Positions 11,922 to 23,045 of a stretch of 64,000 bases of DNA are shown here, piece after piece. Under the pieces are notes generated by a model. The model was not told the origin of the DNA, did not search any database, and worked only from the letters and a program-made list of their open reading frames with translations. The position numbers and the translations under genes were made by a program. The DNA comes from Delphinus delphis (lineage: Eukaryota > Chordata > Mammalia > Artiodactyla > Delphinidae), in assembly GCF_949987515.2 (NCBI RefSeq), contig NC_082696.1, positions 32,344,431 to 32,408,430 of the forward strand. The letters run 5' to 3'. The first letter of the stretch is position 1, and each line of letters opens with the position of its first letter.

Positions 11922-11988
11922 TTAATCATTTTAACATTTTGATTAAGAGAGTGAAAAAAGCTTATCTCAGGAGGCTTTTGACTGCAAA

Positions 11989-12285
11989 GAAAACCCTATT
12001 TATTTATTTGCTGCATTGGGTCTTCGTTGCTGCACAGGGGCTTTCTCTAGTTGTGGCGAGCAGGGACTACTCTTCGTTGCGGTGCTCGGCCTTCTCATTG
12101 TGGCGGCTTCTCTTGTTGCGGAGCACGGGCTCTAGAGCGCAGGCTCAGCAGTTGTGGCACATAGGCTTAGCTGCTTCGTGGCATGTGGGATCTTCCCGGA
12201 CCAGGGATTGAACCCGTGTCCCTGCATTGGCAGGTGGATTCTTAACTACTATGTCACCAGGAAAGTCCCAGGAAAACCCAATTTA
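11989..12285 (-). mobile_element. CHR-type SINE with TSD
   Basis: Reverse copy: the plus strand starts with TATTTATTTATTTG and ends in the tRNA-like head ('caccaggaaagtcc'). Flanks 'gaaaaccctattta' (11,989) and 'gaaaacccaattta' (12,272) form a 14 bp duplication with one mismatch. It sits in opposite orientation to the SINE about 70 bp upstream, a potential inverted pair. Confidence 0.9.
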
Positions 12286-12334
12286 AAGTGACTTTAATCA
12301 GATTTCATTAGCTCACATTCCAAAAAGTGAGGTA

Positions 12335-12552
12335 AGGTAGGCATCTGGATAAATGTGTCAATTCAATGATATTCACCAAAGACCCAGGTTTTCCATCTCC
12401 ACTTTTCACTTTGTACAACGTTGGCTTCTTTAAAAGGCTGATCTTCTCAAGGTGGAGTCTTTCTGCTTCCTTTTGGGCTCTGCTATCTTAACAGGGCGTG
12501 AGGGCTCCGGAGGAGTGGCTGCAATCTCCACTGGTGAAGCACGGATGAACTT
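12335..12552 (-). pseudogene. Possible decayed retrocopy, unidentified
   Basis: On the minus strand from about 12,551 a lysine/proline-rich frame runs for about 40 codons (contains ATPPEPSRPVKIAEPKRKQK) to a stop at 12,430-12,432. After a one-base shift a second frame stays open for about 40 more codons (KKPTLYKVKSGDGKPGSL region). The composition looks protein-derived, but I recognise no parent gene. The right edge abuts a MIR. It may be chance. Confidence 0.25.
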
Positions 12553-12845
12553 TGACCCTTGACGGTCAGGCTTCAAACCTAGCTCCACCTATTAGCTCTA
12601 TTATCTTGAGCTCTCAAAGCCTTGGTTTCATCATCAGACATGATAATATTCTATCCATATCCATGACCAATTATTGTTTGTGCCTGTTTTCTTTTGACGT
12701 CAGCAAACATATTATACACTGTAAATTCAAAGTATAAAATCGTGATAAGTGCTATTAAAAGATGCTTCTTGTGGCAATGAAATGCAGTGTTTGTAAAGAA
12801 CTTAGCTGTGCCTGGCAGAGAATAAGGTGCCAAAGAAATGATAGC
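12553..12845 (+). mobile_element. MIR SINE relic
   Basis: The order of phrases fits the sense strand of MIR: 'caaacctagctccacctatt', a 'ttatcttgagc' stretch, 'ctcaaagccttggtttcatc', and at the end 'ctgtgcctggcagagaataa'. A central segment is expanded or replaced. Confidence 0.6.
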
Positions 12846-13561
12846 TATGATTTTGTCATCAAAACAGAAATTCTTGGCTTTGATGATTTGGACATCCTGG
12901 GTAACCTGTGAGAACCAGCTTTACTGCAATTAATGAATAGCAAAAATTTGTAGGAGGTGAATGAGGGCAGTGGTATAAGGAGTCTCTGCTATGAGATAAA
13001 ATGAGTGGGTCCAAAGGGCCCATGGCAAGGGCAGATGTGCTTCGTTTTCTGTTTCTATTTCTATTCAGGACAAAGATGCAGGGATTAAAGACCATCTGTT
13101 TGCTCCACCCTGATTATTTGTACTTATTAGTACTTATTTATACTTATCAGGTTTGTACAAAAAGGTCTGCATCTTCCTTTCCAGTTATGAAATATTTGAT
13201 TTGGTTATATGAAAATTTTATTTTTCCATCTGGAATCACTTCCCCTAGGAAATGTCCCTAAATTAACTCCACCAATTTTCTAATTGGTCACCCCAATTAG
13301 GACTCCCACCTGTGCCTTAATCTAAACGGAAAACAAGTGAAAACCAGTAATTGTGCAGATGTATACAATTGTATAGCCAGTGTTGTCTGTATGCTTAAGG
13401 AATTCACAGCTGGTGGTAGGTGGGACCTAATTTAGTTAAAGACAATCCAGAAAGTGTAATGATAAAAGTATGCTCTGGAGAGGCATGGGGGAGGGGAGCC
13501 AGGAAGGGCTCTGGATTCCAGCAGCACCTGAGTCTTCAAGGGAGTGTGGAGGGTAGTCAGA

Positions 13562-13630
13562 GGATGGAGGAAGAGAGGGAGAGGGAGAGGAAGGGAAAGA
13601 GGGAGAAAGACAGGGAGAGAGACAGATATG
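13562..13630 (+). repeat. Purine-rich GA/GGGA tract
   Basis: About 70 bases are almost entirely A and G in 'gagagggagagg'-type steps. It may adopt H-DNA, but it is primarily a simple-sequence repeat. Confidence 0.8.
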
Positions 13631-14663
13631 GGGTGGTGGGGAGGGAAAGAACTTTCCTGACCTAAGGGATTGGATCAACGGGCCAAGGTGGCACCTGGTA
13701 AGGATTCAAGAAACGCCTGACTCCTAGCTCACCCATGTTTCCTGTCCAGACTCTCACAGGCCCAGCTTTCAGCCTATAGCTCCATTTCAGCCATGAAATC
13801 CTCTTGGATTCATCCTCCACAGACTTGGGAGAATTGACTTGCTAGAAGTTTTTCAAAACGAAATAACTGTGTTATGTGCAAACCATGGAGAGTCAATGTC
13901 CCTGATTTCAACATGATCTGGATTTGGCTCACCTTGGCAAAGAGCATCTTAGGAGGGCTGCAAGAGAGCAAAAGGGGATGGGTACACACACAGGACACAA
14001 AAATGAAAATCCTATTTAAAAGCCAATTTGCTTATGCACTGGACACTTATGACAAAAAATTAGCGTCATTGGGCCCAAACTGCAAAGCTGAGGTCAAGTG
14101 AGAATTAAGGTTCCTATCAAAATTCAAGAACTTAAGCCTTCCTGTAAATGCTATTTACAGATTAACTAACAAACCCACAATTCACTGTCACACCAGCATT
14201 TATGAGCACTTGCCATTCACCAAGCCCAGGAAAGAGGATTTGGCTTTACAATTCACGGATAAGCAACGTTTGTGCTTCCACGGAGCTTGCCATCTGAAAG
14301 AGTTAAATTTCAAAATGTTATTATAATATAGGTTAACATTTAAATTTTGAAAATTCCACAGTTTTATAAAAGACTTGTTTTTCTTAAAGTAATTATCTCT
14401 AGGCAAATTTCACTTGTGTAGAGATCAATTAATTCATAGCACTTTGCTAGACTTTCAAATATTGGCAAATCCATACCCAGTTTTTGAGCTACAGCGATTT
14501 GCTGAGATTAAAACCCTTTTACTACCTAGACCACACACTTGACCCCAGAGTCAACTTAATTGTGTAGGGAGAGAGTTAAAGACTAAACATTACTGATAGC
14601 ATTCAAACATCTCCATCAACCTATCAATCAAAAATATTTGCTAAGTGCAGTGCGATGTGTTTT

Positions 14664-14687
14664 TCTTTCTTTCTTTCTTTCTTTTTT
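14664..14687 (+). repeat. (TTTC)n microsatellite
   Basis: Five consecutive TTTC units followed by a T run, about 200 bases upstream of the promoter. Confidence 0.85.
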
Positions 14688-14794
14688 TGGAAGGGGTAAG
14701 GTGGGGAGGAGGTCATCTCCCTGTTCTAGAAATTACCTCCATTAAATCTCACCCTCGGCCCACCTTTCGGTTCTCCCTTTCTCAGATCAGGAAA

Positions 14795-14900
14795 ATAAGT
14801 TACACGTGCAAGGCCTAGTTGGAGCCTCGGCAGCCGAGCATGCTCAGTAGCTGGGGCCGCTCTGCGCTTATAACCGCGTTTGGCTCGCGCTGGGCTAGGG
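14795..14900 (+). promoter_or_regulatory. CpG-rich core promoter with E-box and TATA-like box
   Basis: An E-box CACGTG lies at 14,803-14,808 and a TATA-like TTATAA at 14,868-14,873, in the context GCGCTTATAACCGCG. CpG density rises sharply from about 14,825. The expected transcription start is about 28-32 bases downstream of the TATA-like box, near 14,900. The combination of TATA-like box, CpG island and E-box is unusual enough to suggest an inducible gene, but that is inference. Confidence 0.7.
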
Positions 14901-15290
14901 GGACTGTGGAGGCTCTTGCGGCAGCTGATCCTTGCTCCTGAAAGGCTGACCTCTGCCCTGTAACGTGCGGCTGTCCGAGCCTCAGCTGCGGCCGCGCAGC
15001 CGCGGGCTCCCTGAGAGTCCCGGCCGCAGCCGCTCTGCCGGCTCAGCAGCGCTGGTCTCGTGTTGCTGGTCCTCGTGCCCGCGCTTCAGCCCGATGCTTC
15101 TAGCAGCTGCTGGATGGTTGAGCACAAATGACAGACTGCGGTTCACCGTAAAGGGAGAGGGAGAGCTGCTTCTCTTCGGAGCCAGAGAGAGGAGGTGTGT
15201 CAGGGCACCAGCTCCCTGGGAAGATTCTCGCCGCGGCTCAACATCGTCGCTTCCTTTTACACTTCTTGTCATCCAGGCGTTCCGTGCTCT
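14825..15290. other. CpG island
   Basis: Clear local peak of G+C and CpG dinucleotides (for example GCGGCCGCGCAGCCGCGGGC near 14,986), in a window that is otherwise AT-rich and CpG-poor. It marks the promoter and first exon. Confidence 0.85.
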
Positions 15291-15347
15291 TGACCTGGGA
15301 AAGATGGTTATAATAGTAACGAAGCTGGTGCACTGCTTTCATCTCAG
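14900..15347 (+). other. First exon of an unidentified gene (5' UTR plus possible coding start)
   Basis: Start is set by the TATA-like box at 14,868; end is set by a strong donor CTCAG|GTAAGG at 15,347/15,348. The frame used by the ATG at 15,304 is already open from 15,094, where there is an upstream in-frame ATG in a weak context. Small out-of-frame upstream ATGs occur near 15,112 and 15,128. The exon could be wholly non-coding. I searched memory for a matching gene start and found none, so no symbol is given. Confidence 0.6.
15304..15347 (+). CDS. Possible N-terminus of an unidentified protein (partial)
   Basis: ATG at 15,304 has a good Kozak context (A at -3, G at +4: AAAGATGG). Fourteen codons and two bases of the next are present before the splice donor, reading MVIIVTKLVHCFHL and leaving intron phase 2. 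The peptide starts hydrophobic but is too short for a domain or signal-peptide call. If translation began at the upstream in-frame ATG (15,094, weak context) the product would be 70 residues longer at its N-terminus. The downstream candidate exon at 53,295 would continue the frame (AG|G gives Arg, then AVPQVFVK). I recognise no family, and the ATG may instead lie in a 5' UTR. Transcript evidence would decide. Confidence 0.3.
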
Positions 15348-18300
15348 GTAAGGAGAGCAGCTTTGAGTGCTTTTCTCTTTCCACTGCATTTAGTATTAGC
15401 TCCGAAACCCACAGCTGGGAAAGGTCTTTTAACTACTAGCCTTGTTCTCATGTTACAAGTTTGTTTTTAACGAAGTGTGGGAAAAAAGAGTTTTTGTGTG
15501 ATTTAAAAAATCCTTTCGGGTTGGGGTTGAAAATAAGCATTAGTGTTCTTTCTTACCTCTGTTATTCTTGACCCTGTCCCTGACCTGTTGGTAAAATTTA
15601 AGCCTCTATTTGCAAGATGAGGTTAAGGGTACGTTTTTTTCCTTTTAAAGATGCCTGGGATATTCTAGGGAAGGGTACTTTCCATATAGGCAAACGGATA
15701 TTTTAATTGGTAGTCTTTTCGGGATGATTATGATTTCAGTTACAGCCAAGAGAGGATAATTATTAATATTAAAATTGAACATCAACTTTGATAAGCATTG
15801 AACTTAAGCTGACTAGAGGAAATATTCATACTACGCACAGTCACCTGGTTATTTGTAAAAACAAAACAAGTGTTTGGGGTTTACGCTTGAGAAATAAATA
15901 GGAGCCCACAAATTTAAAGAAAAACACAAAATTAGTACCCTTCCTATTCTTTGAGTGTTGAGCAGGAGAGCGTCTACAGAATCGCCGGTTCAAAAGTAAA
16001 GAAACATTTTCAAAGTGTAGCTTTGTGGTTGCAAATTAACATTTTTGCTGGAAACTGTGGAGCCAACATCTTCAGATGGCTCTTCATATAAAGAAAAAAG
16101 AGGAGGTTTTCAAATGTAGACCCAAAACATTCAAATAAGTGTATTTAACTCAGTGCTACCAAAGAAAAACTATCCAAAACGCCATGTAATAATAGCTAGT
16201 TTCAATTTATGTTAATTTAGCTGGAGGTTTTGAGAGAAAGGATCAGTTTTCCAAGTCAATCCCAAATTAATAAGTTAATAGTAGCTCAACAAGTATTGCC
16301 TAACATTTGGCAATTATAATCAAATGGGGCAGAAGAATGTTTTCTTTATAATCTGGTGTCAGATTTCTTTATTTCCTGCTTAATCTAAAGATAAACTTAT
16401 TAATAACAATTCATTTAAAACAGTATATGCTATTTTTCTAAGACATCAAAGGACTTTTTCTTATCAAAACCAAAATTCCCAAATTATAAATCTTGCAGTG
16501 ATAAAGAGAAAGAAAAGACAAGGAAATACTTGATATTGAGTGGTAAATGCTTAACTGAAAAATAGTTGGAATCTCTGGACAGATTATTGCTTATAAAGTC
16601 TTCTTTTTAACATAGCTTAGCGTTTGTGATGCATTCCCTTGTGGGCCCATTTAACTTTGAACAAGTAAGCAGCCTCTAGGAAGAAAGGGTGAGGATTCAG
16701 GCTTGGGCAGAGCTAAAAATTTCTATTTCTAGTTTATTCTGGAGGGACACGAACACAGCTGCATTCAGTCAACTGACTTTGTTCTACAGATGGAACCAGG
16801 TTCTTTCAAGTCTCATTATTAGCCTTTGTTCTACAGATGGAACCAGGTTCTTTCAAGTCTCATTATTAGCCTGGGAGCTGGGAGAAATCCATTCCTTCCT
16901 CCCATTTTGGTGTGAATATCCTGACTGTATGCATTCTTAGCACCCCAAGTTCTGAGCTCTCAGCTGACCTGTGACAAGACATAATCTACCTGGGAACTCT
17001 GATGGTGATAGTCTGGTTTCTGACCTTTAGCTGTTCACGCTAGCTGAGTTTGCAGATCCTCAACCCAGGGGTCCCTCGGGGGAATTAACATAAGAAGCAC
17101 CATTTTTAGAAGCTCCCAAGGACCCAGGATTTTACTGAGAAAAGCTGTCTCTTAAGGCCTACTGCTGTTCTTAGTTTCTTTCAATGGATGGTTTCTGGGA
17201 AGTCCCCCCCCTCCCCCATTATCAGCAGTGATTATTCCTGTTCTGGCTAGACATTAAGTTTGTTCTAATGCTAAGAACCCCAGTCAGCAGCTGCCTAGAA
17301 TGATGCCTTAATGATCAAAGAAGAAAACAGGGGGAAAAGTCATTCCAACATTTGGATTTTGAGGAATAAGGAGACAGTTCTGTTTTTTTCTCCGCTTCTC
17401 TCCCCTTGCCTCCGATGATGACACACAATAAGGAGTAAAAGTCTCTTCCAGTGCAAAGTGAGGATGGTGCTGGGGCCGTGGCATCCTCTGTGTCTGCCAC
17501 TATCCTGTCCCAGCCCCACTAGCCACCGCTGGTGTCTCTTCATACGAGATAGAAAAAAAAAAATGTGAGTTTTACAAACTGCCTTAGAGTGAGTTGGTCT
17601 GTGAAGCAAATGCTTGAAATAGAACAAATTTCATTTTCCCTTTTAACAGTTGAATAGTTCTAGAACTTCAGTCCTAATACGTATGTTGCCTTGTCTTTTC
17701 CTTTATTAAGGAAGAACATATGTCTGCATCTATTTCTACCACTGTTTTTGAGGTAGACTCAACTAGTGTTTAGGTTTAGAGCATGGCTCAGCTGTAGTTC
17801 ATTCTCAAAGCCTAGATCAGTATATACCCCACTAATTTTTCAATAGAGGGACTACCTGATCAGAAATGTTTTATTTTAATAATAATATAGAACTTTTCCA
17901 TCTATCCCCCATCAGATTTTTTGTAGCAGTCTAAAAAGAGCTAATCAACTATCTTGTATAGCATAAAAGGTGTTAGTCCTGGTCACTGGTTACTTTTGAT
18001 TTAATAAATGAATGCCATTAATTAGGATGACTCTTAGCTTTGGTTTTAGCATCTTAAGGAGAGGAAAATTGTACCTATACAGAACTAGAAATACTCAAAC
18101 AGTAACTGGAGTCTGGGCAGGAAGCCAGAAATATCAAACTTCTGGAGTTGATATATTCGTGTCCAAAATTCCAGGGATTCTGTGTCGTCTTCAAGGGCAT
18201 AGTTAGTTTTCAGCCCAGCCAGCAACTTTCAGATTGTCACTTCTAGAAATTCAATTTGGGAACATAGGTACCTCCTAAGGTTTGAGGGGTAATATTGTTT

Positions 18301-20020
18301 CTCTGTGACATATTTTCTGCAGAATTGCTCAGCAGTGTGGGGGGAGGACGGGCAGGGAGGAGGTAAGGGGAGTCTCTGCTGATATCTTTTCAAAGGTGCA
18401 AGCCTAGTTGGCCTCTGAATGTCTGCATTTCTTGGAACAAATCAGTCTATTTTCCACTCCCTCCTCCTACATCTTTAAGTTGCTTATATCATTGTGTTTG
18501 AATGTCTTGCTTTTATCAATTTTTAAAAAGTTGTAAGCTGTTGCAGAGTTAACCTGATGAATCTCTTAGAAACCTTCAGTTCTAAGAGACCCAATAAAGG
18601 CGTTCAAAAGAAGAGATGTAACTAAATCCCCATTTTCTGCTTCTACTACTGTATATCACACAAACTGGCAGTGGTGATGCCATGGTATGCTGAGAAGGAA
18701 AATGCACAATCTTAATCACTTCCTCAAGCACATTATAAAATAAACTTGAAGGCAATGTTCAGATAAAAGCTTTCCAGCTGATAACTTTTTTCCTCCTCCC
18801 TTACGAAAGGTTTATTGATCACCTCATCATGATGAGTGATACTCAGGATACTCATGTGATACTCATGTCCCCAAAGATAGTAAATCATAATCCCACCACC
18901 CAAACTTAATCACTTTAATATTTTTGGTATTTGTCCAATAGAAAACTTAGAAAATACAGGGACCTGTCCCCAGAAAAAATAAAATATTCCATAATCTTAT
19001 CACTTAAATTTACAGATAATAGTTTTGGTATTCTACGAACTCTTTTTGAAGCCAATATATTATTTTTAGAAAACTAGTTTATTCTAGATATGCTGGCAAA
19101 AACATCTCTTTTGGCTTTAATCAACCGGAAAATGTCTGCTTTAAGTCTGGATGGAAAAACAAGTTCATGTGCCACAGGGTCACCTTATTAATTCATTAAA
19201 TATTTTCCTGCACATCAGGGACTGGGGCTTTATGACCTGTGGTATATGCTCTCTGAATAAACTGTCCCTTCCCATATCCCACATGTGTACCACTATATTC
19301 CTTGGGGTTAGCAAGGCTGCATTTGACCCTCCGACCTAATATGTGCATTGTATTGTTCACTATACCTGCTTTCACAAAGACTTGGGTACTAGATCTCTCT
19401 TGTGTCATTTGTGGAGTCTTTCACTAAGGGTAGCCCAGTGAATGGCTAAAACTGCTAGGTTTGCCCTGGCCTGGAGAGGACCTAGAGAAACCCTGGGGCT
19501 GGGAGGACCAAACATTTATTTTTTTCTAAGTTTTGCCCTTAGGCCTTCAAGTTCACAGAGGTACTTATCAGTAAGGGAAGAACTGGGCTTCCTCTAGGCA
19601 GTGGATACCAGAAACATGAAAGGGAGAGATTTTGCAGTGGTCTCCAGTGAATCCCTGAGAATGTTCTCACTGCACCTCTTACTCTGGTTTCAGAATACAT
19701 TTTATAGTGTGTCATATCTCAGTTATTAAAACTATTAGTACTTTTTGTTTGCATTGTATTTTCAGACTTTCAGGGTGCTGTCATATAGGTTACTCTATTA
19801 AACATTTGAGAACTATACTTCTTTATCTTCTCCCAAACACCTGAAATTCAACACAGACACAACAGACTAACATTTATCTTTGCATTCCAAGCTTGCTTCT
19901 CCTGCTGTAATTCCTGACTTTATCTGGTCTAAAGTCTCCCAAGTGAGAAAGGGGAGAATCTCGTTTAGCTCTTTCTTCTCCTTCTGATTGGAAATAATGT
20001 CTATGCAAGTTCAGAAAAGC
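15348..20020 (+). other. Presumed first intron, proximal part
   Basis: It begins with the donor GTAAGG. The 4.7 kb after it holds almost no recognisable repeats, in contrast to the rest of the window, which is typical of proximal first introns with regulatory DNA. No exon is evident. Only a 47 bp tandem duplication at 16,777 stands out. Confidence 0.5.
16777..16870. repeat. 47 bp exact tandem duplication
   Basis: Bases 16,777-16,823 and 16,824-16,870 repeat the same text with a period of 47 (unit includes 'gttctacagatggaaccagg' and 'ctcattattagc'). No difference is visible inside the repeated block. Confidence 0.93.
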
Positions 20021-20029
20021 CTCTCAAAT

Positions 20030-20510
20030 CTTTTCCTCCCATCCATTCTACTGGTCTCTGTTTTGGTTCAATCAGCTCCTTCCATCTTTCCCTGGGTCTG
20101 TTAAGCATTCTCCTGTAATACTCCCCTCTTTGGTCCTCTGTGCTGCAGCCAGAGTGATCTAGTGGGGCTTTTTTAAAATTTAGGTGTTTGACCATGATGG
20201 TTTCCAGATTGTATGATACAGTGCTACATATCCGGATCATCTGTGAATTTCTCAGACATACAAGGTACATCTCAGTTTGCCTTCATTTTCTAAGTTTGTC
20301 GCCTTCCCTTTCTAATTGTTTTACCCCATGGTCTAGCTATGTTGATCTTTTCTTTTGTTTCTTTAATGTGTTAGTCTTGAGCCTTATACCTCTGTACCTG
20401 CTGTGTCCTGTACTGCAGTATCTTTCTCCTTTCTCTCCAAGTGTTGTATCCTATTCATTCCTGAAGATCCAGACCTAATTTATCTGTTTCTTAGCTTCTC
20501 CCGAAACATC
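20030..20510 (+). mobile_element. L2 LINE 3' region relic
   Basis: Landmarks in L2 sense order: 'gctgcagccagagtgatct' at about 20,144, then a degenerate 'atgatggtttccag', then 'tacctctgtacctgctgtgt' and 'cctattcattcctgaagatc'. A 20-base unit 'cttagcttctcccgaaaca' is repeated with one change at about 20,490-20,527, just past the end. Confidence 0.6.
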
Positions 20511-20527
20511 TTAGCTTCTCCTGAAAC

Positions 20528-21061
20528 AATCTGATTAATATTAAAGCCCTTTCTTGTTTTTCAGTAGCCACTCAATTAATGGTAGTTTATTCATTTCGTG
20601 TTAATATGCAATATATATTGTGTGCCTTCCACTTGCCAGATACTACATTAGTTCTTGAAGATACAGGAATGAAAAAAGATATGGACTTGTTCTCCATGAA
20701 TATACAGTCTAATGGCAAGACACCTCCAAAGTGAGAGACTCGACAGGGTCAGAGCAGGATGCTGTTTGGGGTCATTATTACTATTGTTATTACAGAGTTT
20801 GGTCCTTCTTTAGACCAGGCTTCTTTCTTCAGCCCTGTAGGCAATGAGTCCACTTAATCCTGAAACCGTTTGCAGAGGTCAGTGGATTAAAGGGCTAGAT
20901 AGTGTGACTTATTGGAATAGAACTATCATGATTGGAACAACAATATAGTATCAGATGTCTCACTGGCATTATTTTTACATTCTAAGATTGCTCAACCAAT
21001 AGTCCTATCAGATCTCTTTTCTCATTACCTGCATAGGGAATACTGTTTTTGTTTGTTTGTT
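20528..21061. other. Intronic, no gene seen
   Basis: Text near 20,600-20,730 ('attgtgtgccttccacttgc', 'gatacaggaatgaaaaaag') resembles an old interspersed repeat, but it is too diverged to name. Confidence 0.35.
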
Positions 21062-21630
21062 TTAATAGACTTTCTTTTAGAGTACTTTTAGGTTCATAGC
21101 AAAATTGAGATGATGATACAGCCATTTATTTCCCATGTACTTCCTGCCCTGGCACATACACAGCCTCTCCCATTATCAACATCCCCCATCAGAGTGATAC
21201 ATTTGTTACAATTGATGAACCTACATTGATACATCATAATCACCCAGAGTCCATACTTTACAATGGAGTTCACTCTTGGTGTTCTACTTTCTATGGGTTT
21301 GGACAGTGTATAATGACACATATCTTACTATGATATCATGCAGAGTATTTTCGCGGCCCTAAAAGTACTCTGCGCTCTGCTTATTCATCCCTTTCTTCCC
21401 TCCCACCAACCCCTGGCAACCACTGATGCTTTTACTGTCTCCAGAATTTTGCCTCTTCCAGAATGTCATATAGTTGGAATCATATAGTATGTAGTCTTTT
21501 CAGATTGGCTTCTTTCATTTAGTAATACGCATTTGTTTCCCATTGTCTTTTCATGACCTAACAGCTCATTCTTTTTAGTGATGAATAATATTCCATTGTC
21601 TGGCTGTACCATAGTGCATTGTTTCTTTCT
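21062..21630 (-). mobile_element. L1 3' UTR fragment (old L1M group)
   Basis: The plus strand shows the reversed 3' UTR order: 'acttttaggttcatagcaaa', 'cctctcccattatcaacatc', 'cccctggcaaccactgatgc', 'cttccagaatgtcatatag' and 'aataatattccattgtctgg'. It has no coding capacity. Confidence 0.75.
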
Positions 21631-21884
21631 AATTATTTTTATTTTTTTCTGCTGTTGGACTTGAGTCTCTGGGGGCAAGGGCTTTGATGTTTGGTTCCAG
21701 GCACATGGTATGCACCTAATTAACAGGTTAATTAGTGTGTGAATAAGTGATGGGCACAACACTTTCCTCTTTCTCTCCTTTTCCTCATAGTCTGTCCTGC
21801 ACCTGGAAGCAGCTTTCAGAGTGGATGTTTGTGTTCTTGGGAGAGAGTGCATTTCATTCTGTTTTTTCTTACCTAGTCTGCCAT

Positions 21885-22112
21885 CACTTCTTAAACCCAG
21901 CAGTCAGCAAAGTACAGCTCTTGGGCCAAATCTGGCCTGACACCCGTTTTTGTAAATAAAGTTTTAATGGAACCCAGCCACACCCATTCATTTGTGTATT
22001 GTGAATGGCAGAGGAGTGGTTGAGACAGAGACCATTTGACCTGCTGTGCAAAAAACATTTACTATCTGGCCTTTATAGCAAAAGTTCTCTGACCTCTGTG
22101 CTCACCTGGGAA
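21885..22112 (-). mobile_element. Non-autonomous hAT-like MER element
   Basis: Contains 'gggccaaatctggcctgaca', 'aaataaagttttaatggaac', 'cattcatttgtgtattgtga' and 'ctatctggcctttatagcaa', the reversed landmarks of a common short mammalian DNA transposon. Terminal repeats are worn. Exact MER name not resolved. Confidence 0.55.
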
Positions 22113-22248
22113 GGAGCTGGTGGCTGAGATCAGGGTGGCAAAAGTGATTGCTTGTAGGAACTTTTCCAAAGTATCAGCTGTCAGATCCTTATATGGAGTA
22201 ATATGTTTTTGAGATTTATTTCGACTTGTGTGTTGAAGGTAGAAACTG

Positions 22249-22275
22249 TTAAAAAAAAAAAAAAAAAAAAAAAAG
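22249..22275 (+). repeat. Poly(A) tract
   Basis: About 24 consecutive A residues with no retroelement body that I can identify immediately upstream. Confidence 0.85.
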
Positions 22276-22344
22276 AAGTCTGGTGATAGGTTTGGTAGCT
22301 TTTAGTAATCACAAGACAGATGGTTTTGACCTAAGCAATTTTTG

Positions 22345-22545
22345 GATTAAACAGCTATCCTTAAACTTTAACATGAATCAGAATCACCTGGAGGGCTTGT
22401 TAAACTGCAGAGTGTTTCCCCTCCCCCAGTGAATTCCTAATTCGGTAGGTCTGGGTGATGTTCCAGAAACTGCGATGAAACAGGTGCCCAGATGTTGCTA
22501 ATGCTGCTGGTCTGGGGACCATACTTGGAGAACCATTAGTTTAGA
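22345..22545 (-). mobile_element. MER5A/Charlie-like DNA transposon copy
   Basis: Reads 'aatcagaatcacctggaggg', 'cttgttaaactgcagag' and, at the far end, 'ggaccatacttggagaacca', matching the inverted-repeat-ended MER5A style. About 200 bp, diverged. Confidence 0.6.
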
Positions 22546-22549
22546 GCAA

Positions 22550-22695
22550 TATGGTTCTGAGCCTTAGTTGCATCTCAGAACCACCTGGGGAGTTTAGAGA
22601 TTTTTATCTTAAAAACAAAACATGCTTGGGCCTCACCCCAGACTTAGCAAGTCAGAATTCCCAGAGCTGGTCTGTATTTCAAAAAGAATAATTCT
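22550..22695. mobile_element. Second MER1/MER5-like hAT fragment
   Basis: 'tctcagaaccacctggggag' followed by 'gggcctcaccccagacttag' is the wording of the MER1/MER5 hAT group. It lies directly after the MER5A-like copy and could be either a separate insertion or a related segment. Confidence 0.5.
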
Positions 22696-23045
22696 GAAGA
22701 CTACTTAATCGTCTTTCTTTTAGCACTGTCATATGGGCTTTGCTGGTTAAGGTGTACATGAGGTGTTTTGATAATAACATAAACTTATTTGACAGTAAGT
22801 TTAAAACAGCAATTAGATGTTACATTCTTAGTTTTAAGTAAAACCATAAACTGGAATGTTGTATATGTGTTACATTTGTCAGTGGACTGCAGAAAAACTA
22901 TAGTCCAAAATGTACAATAATTCAGCAAAATTATTTTTTTCTTAGTAAATTTGGAAAGTATTTGTAAATTTTGTTTTTTCACTGTGTAAAATTAATTGTA
23001 ATTCTATACTTGATAATCTCCCTTTTCACTTTTCTTAAAAGTGTG

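Larger units (their letters stand above)
12846..14779. other. Upstream region, no gene seen
   Basis: It contains a purine-only (GGGAGA-like) tract at about 13,565-13,630 and a TTTC repeat at about 14,664-14,686. The frames in the purine tract are low-complexity artefacts. No upstream exon or gene is recognisable. Confidence 0.45.

Noticed and set aside
13420..13678. Arg/Glu-rich and Ser/Pro-rich frames on the two strands
   Set aside because: They arise from the purine-only simple repeat and have no protein meaning.
14982..15272. Minus-strand frame of 96 codons in the CpG island
   Set aside because: GC-rich DNA has few stops. There is no promoter or splice context on that strand, and the opposite strand has the TATA-like box and donor.
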